From positions 248,001 to 312,000 of the forward strand of contig JASBSS010000001.1 in assembly GCA_030148805.1 (NCBI GenBank): a DNA stretch of 64,000 nt, given 5' to 3'. Shown here one piece after another: positions 25,561 through 33,355 of this stretch. The stretch's first letter is position 1, and every line of letters starts with the position of its first letter. The DNA comes from Thiogranum sp. GTDB lineage: Bacteria > Pseudomonadota > Gammaproteobacteria > DSM-19610. The notes beneath the pieces were generated by a model, which was not told the origin of the DNA, searched no databases, and worked only from the letters and a program-made list of their open reading frames with translations. The position numbers and the translations under genes were made by a program.

Positions 25561-26329
25561 TTTTCTCGATCTTCTCCACGCTCTTGCGCAACGACGACCG
25601 TAGATCCGTGCTGCCGGCTCGCCGGCGGGGGCGCAGCGACCTGAGTTTTCCGCCCTGGCGTTTCGTCTCGATCAACTCGCGCAATCGCAGCCGGTACTCA
25701 TCCCGAAACGTCCGCGGATCAAAGTCGGACGACAGCATCGAGACCAGCTGCTGGGCCAGTTTCAGCTCGGCGCTATCCAGCGCCGGGCCGGGAGGCGCTT
25801 CGAATTGCGCCAGGGAAACCATCTCCTCCTGGTAACGCAGGGTGAACAACAGCGGATACCCGTCGTGCAGGCGCAGGACTCCCGTATAGTCCTTGTTGCG
25901 CATCACCCAGCGTGCCAGGCCGACGCTGTCGCGACGCCCCAGGCTGGCCACCAATGCCCGATAAGCGGCGAGGTCGGAATCCGGACCGAGATAGTAAGGC
26001 CGCAGATACCAACGGTGATCGATCGTGTTGGGGGGCAAAAACCGCAGCAACTCGATCTTTCGCGAGGGTTTCGGCTGGATTCCCTCGAGCTCGCGCGGCG
26101 TGAGCATGACCAGATCCTTCTGCGCCGTGAGGTAGGCACGGCGGGCTTCGGCCAACGCCAGCGGTGTGCCTGATTCAGGCTCCACCAACACCTGGCGTAC
26201 CGGTGCCCGGTCCTTCTTGTGCAACAGACGGAAATGGATATTCCGATCGACGGCGGCGGCATACAGTTTGACCGGCACGCCTATTTCGCCGAACGACAAT
26301 ACCGCTTTCCATAGGGCCCTTGCGCTCAT
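25553..26329 (-). CDS. ku: Non-homologous end-joining protein Ku, second paralogue
   Basis: Ku core protein of 258 residues: MSARALWKAVLSFGEIGVPV, RLLHKKDRAPVRQVLVEPES, the PSRKIELLRFLPPNTIDHRW segment, and a basic C-terminus (KLRSLRPRRRAGS). It lacks the C-terminal SAP-like domain of its neighbour and is quite divergent from it, so this is not a recent tandem copy. The pair may form a heterodimer, as proposed for bacteria with several Ku proteins. ATG 26329 overlaps the zinc-finger gene stop (ATGA). An upstream extension to 26419 would run through that gene and is rejected. Confidence 0.92.
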   Translation of the reverse strand: MSARALWKAVLSFGEIGVPVKLYAAAVDRNIHFRLLHKKDRAPVRQVLVEPESGTPLALAEARRAYLTAQKDLVMLTPRELEGIQPKPSRKIELLRFLPPNTIDHRWYLRPYYLGPDSDLAAYRALVASLGRRDSVGLARWVMRNKDYTGVLRLHDGYPLLFTLRYQEEMVSLAQFEAPPGPALDSAELKLAQQLVSMLSSDFDPRTFRDEYRLRLRELIETKRQGGKLRSLRPRRRAGSTDLRSSLRKSVEKIEKSA

Positions 26330-26538
26330 GGACCCGTCTCTTCGCGACAGTCCGGGCAAAGCACTTCGTGGGATTGCCCCCCGAGAACCAGACATAGCGG
26401 GCACACAGGCGAGTCGCAACGTACGCAGAAGGCGAAGGCCTCGGCGTGGTAGGGTGAAGCACAGAAACCGCAGCGCTGAATCCCCACCTCAAGACACCAC
26501 ATCGGGGCACCGGCGCCGTTGCGCACCTCCTCGCTCAT
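26326..26538 (-). CDS. Small cysteine-rich zinc-finger-like protein in NHEJ operon
   Basis: Protein of 70 residues with nine cysteines (15, 23, 26, 38, 41, 46, 49, 61, 64) and two histidines (31, 57). They form four CxxC pairs: CGFC, CVRC, CPLC and CPDC, resembling a cross-braced B-box or zinc-ribbon fold that could bind two zinc ions. It sits 6 bp after ligD and overlaps ku by 4 bp, so it is part of the NHEJ operon. The conserved placement suggests a DNA-end or protein-bridging role, but that is inference. No similar characterised NHEJ protein is known to me. Confidence 0.82.
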   Translation of the reverse strand: MSEEVRNGAGAPMWCLEVGIQRCGFCASPYHAEAFAFCVRCDSPVCPLCLVLGGQSHEVLCPDCREETGP

Positions 26539-26544
26539 CTCGAC

Positions 26545-29052
26545 TCAGTCCCCGCCCGGCGCCGATCGGCGCAGCAACGTCCTGGTCAGCGGCCGCCTGG
26601 CGGCCTCGAAATCCTGCCAGGGGTCGGAACGCAACGCCGCCAGCCGCCGCGGCAAGTTGACCACGCTATAGCGATCATTGCGCAGGCGCGGCCCAAGCTC
26701 GCTCCAGCGCAGCGGCACCGCCACCGGTGCACCCGCTCGCGCCCGGGTGGAATAAGAGGCGATTGCGGTCGCGCCACGGGAGTTGCGCAAATAGTCGATA
26801 AAGATGCGACCGTCGCGCTGACGCATGGAGGGGTTGACGGTGAAGTGTTGTTCGTCGTCGTGGGCATGCGCGGCCGCCACCGCTCGGGCAAAAGCTTTGG
26901 CCGTGGCCCAATCCGCACTCGGCTGGAGCGGAACCACCAGGTGCAGCCCTTTCCCCCCGGTGGTTCGCACGAAGCTCTCGAACCCGAACGAGCGCAAGCG
27001 CTCGCGTAACGACAGTGCCGCCTCCCGCACCGCCGCCCAGGCGACATCCACCGCCGGGTCCAGATCGAAGACCAGCAGATCCGGGCGCTCCAGATCGTCG
27101 ACGCGGCTGCCCCAGACATGCAGCTCGAGGGTGCCGGCTTGCACCAGGGCGATGAGATCCGCCGGCTGGTCGATATAGAGATAAGTCGCCGGCCCCGCTT
27201 TCTCTTCGATTGCCACCTGGGGCACGTCCGGCGCCAGGCTCTGCTGCGGGTGTTTCTGGAAAAAGCATTGCTTCCCCCGTCCCTGGGGACAGCGTAACAA
27301 CGACAAGGGACGATGCCGCAACTGCGGCAGGATCCAATCGGATACGGCGGCATAATACTCCGCCAGCCCCAGTTTGGTGATCCCCTGGTGGGGGTACAGG
27401 ACGCGCTCGGGGTGAGTGAGCGCGACGCCCTCCACCCTGACGCGGTTTGGGGACGCGGCGGCCCGACGGGCACCGGCTCCGCGTCCGGTACGAGACTCTG
27501 GCATGCTGATGTCCTCCGGGTCACGATCCTCGCGCAGCCCGCGGAATACCGGGTGGCGCAGTCTGCCCTCGCGCGTCCATTGCGTGTAGCGGATGTCGAC
27601 GACCAGTCGGGGCCGCACCCAGCGAACGCCGGTAGCCGCAGGCGGATCGTGGAAGGGCGATTGCGGCTGCTCGAGCCGGGCCAGTTTTCCGCCCAACAGT
27701 TGCAGTTGCGCTTCGCTGAAACCCGTTCCCACCTTGCCGGAATAGATCAGCCGACCTTCGCGGAACGCACCCAGCAGCAAGGCACCGAACGCACTGCGCC
27801 CGCCCTTGGGCGCCGTATAGCCGCCAACCACCATCTCCTGGTGTTTGACGCACTTCACCTTCAGCCAATCGGCGCTGCGCTTTTCCCGGTAAAGGGAATC
27901 CACCCGCTTGCAAACGACTCCCTCCAGTCCCAGCTCACAGCTATGGGCGTGGAACTCACGACCCGAGCCGGCGACGTGATCTGTATAGCGCACAAGCGAC
28001 AGCGCCGATTTCTCCAACAAGTGATGGAGTATCCGTTTGCGCTCGCCGAGCGGCGTCGCCCTCAGATCGAAACCATCGAGATAGAGCAGGTCGAACACCT
28101 GGTAGGTCAAATCCCCGGTGCGACCGGTCTTCAAGGACTCCTGCAGCAGCGGGAAACGGCTGACACCGTCGCTGGCGAAGGCGACCACCTCGCCATCGAG
28201 AATCATTTCGTGTTCGGTGATGGCGGCCAGTTCGTCGCCGATTGGCGCGAAACGCGCCCGCCAGTCGAGGCCGTTTCGCGTGATAAGCTTGACCTCGCCG
28301 GCCTTTACCCACGCCAACACCCGATAGCCGTCGAACTTGATTTCGTGGATCCAGCCCTCGCCTTGCGGCGCCTCGCTCACCAGCGTCGCCAGTTGCGGTC
28401 GCGGCGAGACGGGCATGCGCGAACGGCGAGCGCCTTGGGCGTTACGCAGCAAGCTCGACAGCGACGCTCCGCGGCCCCGGCTTTCGCCAGAGCTCAGGCC
28501 GCGTTCGATTTCCTCCATGGTCCGGCCGGTCACCACGCTGCGGTCGTCGTCGGGTTGCCCGGCGCCGTCCGCCGTCGCGCTCGCGTCGCTGCGTTTGATC
28601 AACAACCAGTTCTTCCCGCCCTCCCCGGCCTTCCCACCCATGCGCACCAGCGACCAGTTTCCGCGCAGCTTGGCCCCTTCGAGCACAAAATCCAGTCGCC
28701 CGGCGGCGCGCCGCAGTTCGCGCCAATGGCCTTGATCCCAGAGCATCACGGTACCGGCGCCGTATTCGCCGGCCGGGATCACGCCTTCGAACGCTCCATA
28801 CTCCAGCGGATGATCCTCGACCTGAACCGCCAGACGTTTCTCGCCCGGGCGCATGCTGGGCCCTTTGGGCACCGCCCAGCTTCTCAGCACGCCTTCGTCC
28901 TCAAGTCGCAGGTCATAGTGCAGCCGGCGGGCCGCGTGCTTGTGGATCACAAAGCGGCGCTTGCCGCCGCGCGCATCCGCGCCCACGCCGCCGTCCGGCT
29001 CCGGTGTACGACCGAAATTCCTTTTCCTGCGATAGGTCTCAAGTTGTGCCAT
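26545..29052 (-). CDS. ligD: ATP-dependent DNA ligase LigD (PE-ligase-polymerase)
   Basis: Multifunctional NHEJ ligase of 835 residues. The 3'-phosphoesterase domain (about 30-155) has HKHAARRLHYDLRLE with His37, His45 and Asp47. The ligase domain (about 215-520) has the nucleotidyl-acceptor Lys239 in HEIKFDGYR. The primase-like polymerase domain (about 545-815) has LLVFDLDPAVD and TTGGKGLHLVVPL. The order PE-LIG-POL is that of Pseudomonas LigD and differs from POL-PE-LIG in mycobacteria. The start at 29052 is taken rather than 29166, as the homology begins just after it. It is the first gene of the operon with the zinc finger and both ku genes. Confidence 0.95.
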   Translation of the reverse strand: MAQLETYRRKRNFGRTPEPDGGVGADARGGKRRFVIHKHAARRLHYDLRLEDEGVLRSWAVPKGPSMRPGEKRLAVQVEDHPLEYGAFEGVIPAGEYGAGTVMLWDQGHWRELRRAAGRLDFVLEGAKLRGNWSLVRMGGKAGEGGKNWLLIKRSDASATADGAGQPDDDRSVVTGRTMEEIERGLSSGESRGRGASLSSLLRNAQGARRSRMPVSPRPQLATLVSEAPQGEGWIHEIKFDGYRVLAWVKAGEVKLITRNGLDWRARFAPIGDELAAITEHEMILDGEVVAFASDGVSRFPLLQESLKTGRTGDLTYQVFDLLYLDGFDLRATPLGERKRILHHLLEKSALSLVRYTDHVAGSGREFHAHSCELGLEGVVCKRVDSLYREKRSADWLKVKCVKHQEMVVGGYTAPKGGRSAFGALLLGAFREGRLIYSGKVGTGFSEAQLQLLGGKLARLEQPQSPFHDPPAATGVRWVRPRLVVDIRYTQWTREGRLRHPVFRGLREDRDPEDISMPESRTGRGAGARRAAASPNRVRVEGVALTHPERVLYPHQGITKLGLAEYYAAVSDWILPQLRHRPLSLLRCPQGRGKQCFFQKHPQQSLAPDVPQVAIEEKAGPATYLYIDQPADLIALVQAGTLELHVWGSRVDDLERPDLLVFDLDPAVDVAWAAVREAALSLRERLRSFGFESFVRTTGGKGLHLVVPLQPSADWATAKAFARAVAAAHAHDDEQHFTVNPSMRQRDGRIFIDYLRNSRGATAIASYSTRARAGAPVAVPLRWSELGPRLRNDRYSVVNLPRRLAALRSDPWQDFEAARRPLTRTLLRRSAPGGD

Positions 29053-29537
29053 CAGCCGCCACAGGGGGTAGCTACGCCTACCGTTTAGGTTTAGCAAAAT
29101 CCGCACCGCCCGCCGCAAGGGCCAGGCGAAGGCCTGAGGCCGGACAGACTGGGTATAACCCCCCACGCGGGCGGTGAAATCCCCCGCAGGCGAGGGGCAC
29201 TTTCGTTCCCGCCCGGCGCCGCCGGGCGCTCTATATCCGCTGCGATCTGCGCTGTGGCCCCCGACGGGATGGCGGGCTCAGTCAGCGTAGGCGATTGGAG
29301 CTCCTTCGCCGGGCCCCATGGCGTGCCCTTAGCCGGCGCCTAAGCACATGTCAAGCAAGAGAAAAGCTAAAGTTTCCAAAACTACCGCCGATGGGGTCTC
29401 GTGAAGGAGCTTCCCAGCGCGGCGAAATGGCGTGGGCCTGACGCCTCATCTGCCTTCGGCCGCTGTCGTTATATAAGGATGTCAACGATCGTAAACGACT
29501 CACAGCGTCGCTAGACGGTGCCAACGGGTAGGTGTAA
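29053..29537. other. Divergent promoter region between ligD and lipoprotein gene
   Basis: 485 bp with no supported gene. The half near ligD is GC-rich with short GC-hairpin potential; the half near 29350-29510 is less GC-rich and contains TTATATAAGG (about 29469-29478), a possible -10 region for the rightward genes. No clear operator palindrome was found. Confidence 0.3.
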
Positions 29538-30575
29538 GTGTCGAGGCCAATGTCCTTTTTCGCGTTGTCTGCAGTGACAGGGCCGCGCTCGCTGCGCGCG
29601 TGCTGGAACCTCCCCAGGGGGGCGCTCCGCGTCGGCCTGATGACCCTAGCCCTACTTGGAGGTTGTTCGCTGAATCCGGGCCCGAGGCTGCCGAGCGCGA
29701 AGCCGCCTGCGCCAGCGCAACCGTCCCCGGCCCCGCAAGCTGCGGTCAAACCGGTTGCGCGCGTCGCCATCCTGTACGCCAAGGACGTGGCTGTCTATCG
29801 ACAATTGGCCACGCGGCTGGCAAAGGATATCGGCGCACGGAGCGAAGTATTTCCGCTCACGTTCTCCCCAGAGGGTCAACCGGCCATCCTCGATTCCGAC
29901 TTGTCCGAGTATGGGGATATTGTCGCCATTGGGGCGGCGGCCGCGCGTCACGCCTCCCGTCTTCCCGACAAGCGCCTGGTATTCTGCCAGGTCTTCAACT
30001 ACGACGATTATGGCCTGGCGAAACCCAATACGCTGGGCGTCAGTATGCTCGCCCCGCCGGCGCGGCAATTCGAGGCCTGGCACCGGCTCGACCCGGGCGT
30101 GAAAAAAATCGCGGTACTCACCGGTCCCGGCCACGCCGGGCTGATCGCGCAGGCACGCGCGGCCGCGGCGCGCGCGGACCTCCAACTGGTCCACCGCGTA
30201 GCCCTGACCGACAAGGACATGTTGTACGAGTTCAAACGCATGGTGCCCGAGATCGACGGCGTCTGGCTGCTGCCGGACGAGCGTATTCTCAGTCACCGGG
30301 TGCTGCGCGAACTGATGCGCTACAGCGCACGGCACAAAAAACAGGTTGCGGTGTTCGCCCCCCAGCTGCTGCAACTCGGGGCGCTACTCAGCGCGAGCAG
30401 CACCGAGGCGGATATCGCCGACCAGGTAGTAGCCGCCTTGCGCCACCTCGACCAGGATCCACCTCCCCTGGCGTTCCGCCTGCTGCCCCTGACCCAGGCG
30501 GACATCAAGATCAATTCGACGCTGGCGCAAGGGCTCGGTTTGAGGACCCTGGCGAAGCAGAAACGGAGCCCCTAG
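29538..30575 (+). CDS. Periplasmic-binding-protein-like lipoprotein
   Basis: Protein of 345 residues with a hydrophobic N-terminal segment and lipobox LLGGC (Cys43), then a Pro/Ala linker and a type-1 periplasmic-binding fold: VARVAILYAKDVAVYRQLA, DIVAIGAAAARHAS, RLVFCQVFNYDDYGL, KKIAVLTGPGHAGLIAQARA, GVWLLPDERIL. This resembles the ABC substrate-binding (TsaR/YcjN-like, ABC_sub_bind) group, but no permease or ATPase is near. It ends 1 bp before a membrane GGDEF-EAL gene, which suggests that it senses a ligand and controls that protein. Start GTG 29538 or ATG 29550. Confidence 0.8.
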   Translation: MSRPMSFFALSAVTGPRSLRACWNLPRGALRVGLMTLALLGGCSLNPGPRLPSAKPPAPAQPSPAPQAAVKPVARVAILYAKDVAVYRQLATRLAKDIGARSEVFPLTFSPEGQPAILDSDLSEYGDIVAIGAAAARHASRLPDKRLVFCQVFNYDDYGLAKPNTLGVSMLAPPARQFEAWHRLDPGVKKIAVLTGPGHAGLIAQARAAAARADLQLVHRVALTDKDMLYEFKRMVPEIDGVWLLPDERILSHRVLRELMRYSARHKKQVAVFAPQLLQLGALLSASSTEADIADQVVAALRHLDQDPPPLAFRLLPLTQADIKINSTLAQGLGLRTLAKQKRSP

Positions 30576-30576
30576 C

Positions 30577-33324
30577 GTGCGCCTTGAAATTCCTTACATA
30601 GAACCTCTAGGACGGCGCCTGCGGTTGCTCCTGGCCCGCTTGCGGCGTCGCGCGATGGGCGCGTGGGAAAAGGCACGTTCGAACGCGACCCGGACACGGC
30701 CGCCGGATCTGCACGCGGCGTCGACCCGGTTGCGCCAAACCCTGGTCAAGCTCAACTCGGCGGCGAAACTCGATCAGGCGCTCCCCACCCTGCGCTTGCT
30801 GGCGATGGCGATAAAGCTTCGCGTTGCCCGGATCACGCGCATTCCGCCGCGACCCAAGCGCAGTCTGGTCGACGATATTCTGTTCTCCCAGCTATTTCTC
30901 GCCACCGCCCTGGGGATGCTGGCGATAGCCGGGTTGTGGGCCATATCCAACGCCGTGATCGAGGACAATCTACGCAAATGGGCGGTCGCTTGGATCAGCG
31001 AGCTGGAAGACCTGGGAGCGCCGCTCTATCGCCCCCACAGTGACGACGGCGAACGTTTCGTGCGGATCGAGAACTACATCGCCAACTTCCCGGAAATCAT
31101 GCTGGTGCGCTACTACTCGGCCGACGGGGCGGTGTTGTTCGAGCAAAAGCGCAACGAGGCGATCTCGGACAAGAACATGCCGACGCTTTCGGCCACGCAG
31201 CTGCGACCGCTGAGCGATATGAAGAGTCGGGAGAAGCCCTACCGACTGGATACCACGCAGGAGAGCCGCGCCCTGTTCCGCATCAGCGCGCCGGTGTGGA
31301 TCGAGTCGATGCGACCGGCGCAGCTGCTGGAGCTCGACCTGAGCGCGGAGCCTGACGACAAGGTCAAGCTGGCCGGCTTCATCGAACTCGGGTTGGACTT
31401 TGGCGGCTACCAGCAACGGCTGTTGACCAGCATCATCTTCGGCAGCCTGGTGCTGGCATTGATCCTCACGCTGCTGGCCGTGATCGGCCGCTATGTCCTC
31501 AAGCGCACGCTCAAGCCGCTGAGCGAACTCGAAGCCTCGCTTTCCCGTCTCGCTTCCGGCGACACCGAGCTGAAGCTGTTGACCACGGGGCACAAGGAGA
31601 TCTGCGCCATCCAGAATGCACTGAGAAACAGCATGCGGGCGCTGAGCGACAGGGACAAACGCCTGCGTCGCCTGGCCGACTACGACCCGTTGACCGGGCT
31701 GCTGAATCGCCGCTCGTTCACCCACAAGCTGGAAGCCGAAATCAAACGCGTCGGCGGACGCCGCCAAACCAGCAGTGCCCTGCTGTTCGTGGACCTGGAT
31801 CAGTTTAAATATGTCAACGATACCCTGGGACATGCCGCCGGCGACCGGGTGCTGATCCAGGCTGCGACCTACCTGAAGAACTGCCTGCGGGCGCAGGATC
31901 TGGTGGCCCGCTTCGGCGGCGATGAGTTCGCCATCCTGTTGAAGACGGTCGATTTCGATGAAGCGCGTCGCATCGCGGCGCAGCTGGTGCAGGTGATGCG
32001 CGATGCCCTGTTCGTCGAAGACGGTCAGGCGCTCAACGTATTGTGCAGCGTGGGAATGACCATGATCGGCGTGGAGCCGTTCAGCGCCGACGAGCTGCTC
32101 TCCCAGGCGGACATGGCTTGCCATGAGTCGAAGTCGAGAGGGCGCAACCGCTACCACTGCTACGAAGTCTCGGGGAGCGAGAAACAGCGCATGGAAGCCG
32201 ATATCGGCTGGTCACAGAAAATCAAGGACGCCCTGAAAAACGACAAATTCGTGCTTCACTACCAACCGATCGTCGACCTGACAAACCACCAGACCCCCAT
32301 CTACGAGGTGCTCCTGCGCATGCGCGATGACGAGCACGCCGCCATCCCCCCCGCGGCGTTCATGCCCGCGGCCAACCGCTTCGGTCTGATGGTGGAGATC
32401 GACCGCATGGTCATCGGCAAGGCCTTGCAGGCGTTGGCGCGTTTTCACGCGAATGGCCAGGAAATAAAATTCTCGCTGAACTTGTCCGGCTATGTTTTCG
32501 ACGATCCGGACCTGGTGGCACTGATCAAGGCCTGCCTGGCGGAGAACGCCATCGATCCTAGCATGGTCATTTTCGAGATCACCGAGCAGGTGGCGGTAAG
32601 ACACCTGACCCAGGCGCGCAGCCTGATCCAGGACATCATGCGACTGGGGTGCCGTTTCGCGCTGGACGATTTCGGCGCCGGTTTCAGTTCCTTCAATTAC
32701 CTGAAAAACCTGCCATCCGATTTCATCAAGATCGACGGCGGGTTCATCAAGAATATCGCCAAGGAGCCGGTCGACCAGGCGATGGTCAAGTCGATCATCC
32801 AGGTCGCCAACGCGCTGGGCAAGCAGACCATCGCGGAATACGTCCAGGACGCGGAAACGCTGACGATTCTGCGCCAACTCGGGGTCGACTATGCGCAAGG
32901 CTACTATATCGGTAAGCCGGCCGAGTCTCTCCTGCCCCCGCCATTGGCCTGTATCGAGGCCGTCAACGAGATGCGGGAGTGGCGGGATTTTCGCCGCGAG
33001 ATCGCGCACACCGCCGCCAACTGGTATCGCGACAGATCCCTCAGTCGGCGCGAGCTTCTGGAGGAAATCAACAAGCGCGGCCTGCCCCTGAGCCTGAGCA
33101 CCCTCTCCCGGTGGATACAACGCGACCCCGGGAGTCCGAGGCAGGCGGAAACCAGCGGCGGAAACGCCGGATCCGCGATCGAAGAAGTCGCGCTCACCAT
33201 CCGGGGCGAGAAGCGGTTTCTTTATCGGTCCGTCGACGAAAAGAACCGTCTGCTTGATTTTGTGATGCTCGAGCAGCCGGACGGTGAGTTGGCGCGACGC
33301 CGCCTGCGTCAGCTGGCGGACTAG
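30577..33324 (+). CDS. Membrane GGDEF-EAL protein with IS6-transposase-like C-terminal extension
   Basis: Cyclic di-GMP enzyme of 915 residues. Helices at about 102-126 and 284-304 bound a periplasmic sensor (130-280), followed by HAMP (305-357). GGDEF (365-530) has GGDEF at 447-451 with I-site RAQD before it. EAL (545-785) has EVLLR at 577-581, DDFGAG, IKIDGGF and QGYYIGKP; Val replaces Ala in EAL, but the metal-binding Glu is kept. Residues 805-915 do not belong to EAL. FRREIAHTAANWYRDRSLSR, STLSRWIQRD and FLYRSVDEKNRLLDF follow the N-terminal HTH and the start of the catalytic core of IS6/IS26-type transposases, with Glu in place of the first catalytic Asp. The frame is open throughout. 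It probably works with the lipoprotein gene 1 bp upstream. Confidence 0.92.
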   Translation: MRLEIPYIEPLGRRLRLLLARLRRRAMGAWEKARSNATRTRPPDLHAASTRLRQTLVKLNSAAKLDQALPTLRLLAMAIKLRVARITRIPPRPKRSLVDDILFSQLFLATALGMLAIAGLWAISNAVIEDNLRKWAVAWISELEDLGAPLYRPHSDDGERFVRIENYIANFPEIMLVRYYSADGAVLFEQKRNEAISDKNMPTLSATQLRPLSDMKSREKPYRLDTTQESRALFRISAPVWIESMRPAQLLELDLSAEPDDKVKLAGFIELGLDFGGYQQRLLTSIIFGSLVLALILTLLAVIGRYVLKRTLKPLSELEASLSRLASGDTELKLLTTGHKEICAIQNALRNSMRALSDRDKRLRRLADYDPLTGLLNRRSFTHKLEAEIKRVGGRRQTSSALLFVDLDQFKYVNDTLGHAAGDRVLIQAATYLKNCLRAQDLVARFGGDEFAILLKTVDFDEARRIAAQLVQVMRDALFVEDGQALNVLCSVGMTMIGVEPFSADELLSQADMACHESKSRGRNRYHCYEVSGSEKQRMEADIGWSQKIKDALKNDKFVLHYQPIVDLTNHQTPIYEVLLRMRDDEHAAIPPAAFMPAANRFGLMVEIDRMVIGKALQALARFHANGQEIKFSLNLSGYVFDDPDLVALIKACLAENAIDPSMVIFEITEQVAVRHLTQARSLIQDIMRLGCRFALDDFGAGFSSFNYLKNLPSDFIKIDGGFIKNIAKEPVDQAMVKSIIQVANALGKQTIAEYVQDAETLTILRQLGVDYAQGYYIGKPAESLLPPPLACIEAVNEMREWRDFRREIAHTAANWYRDRSLSRRELLEEINKRGLPLSLSTLSRWIQRDPGSPRQAETSGGNAGSAIEEVALTIRGEKRFLYRSVDEKNRLLDFVMLEQPDGELARRRLRQLAD

Positions 33325-33355
33325 GGGCCGCGTCGGCTTCGACCTTTTCCCACGG

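Noticed and set aside
27313-29088. Plus-strand open frame of 591 residues
   Set aside because: Antisense to ligD, with no domain.
32989-33324. An intact IS6 element after the GGDEF-EAL gene
   Set aside because: Only the N-terminal transposase-like part is present, in frame with EAL. No full DDE core, terminal inverted repeats or target duplication was seen.
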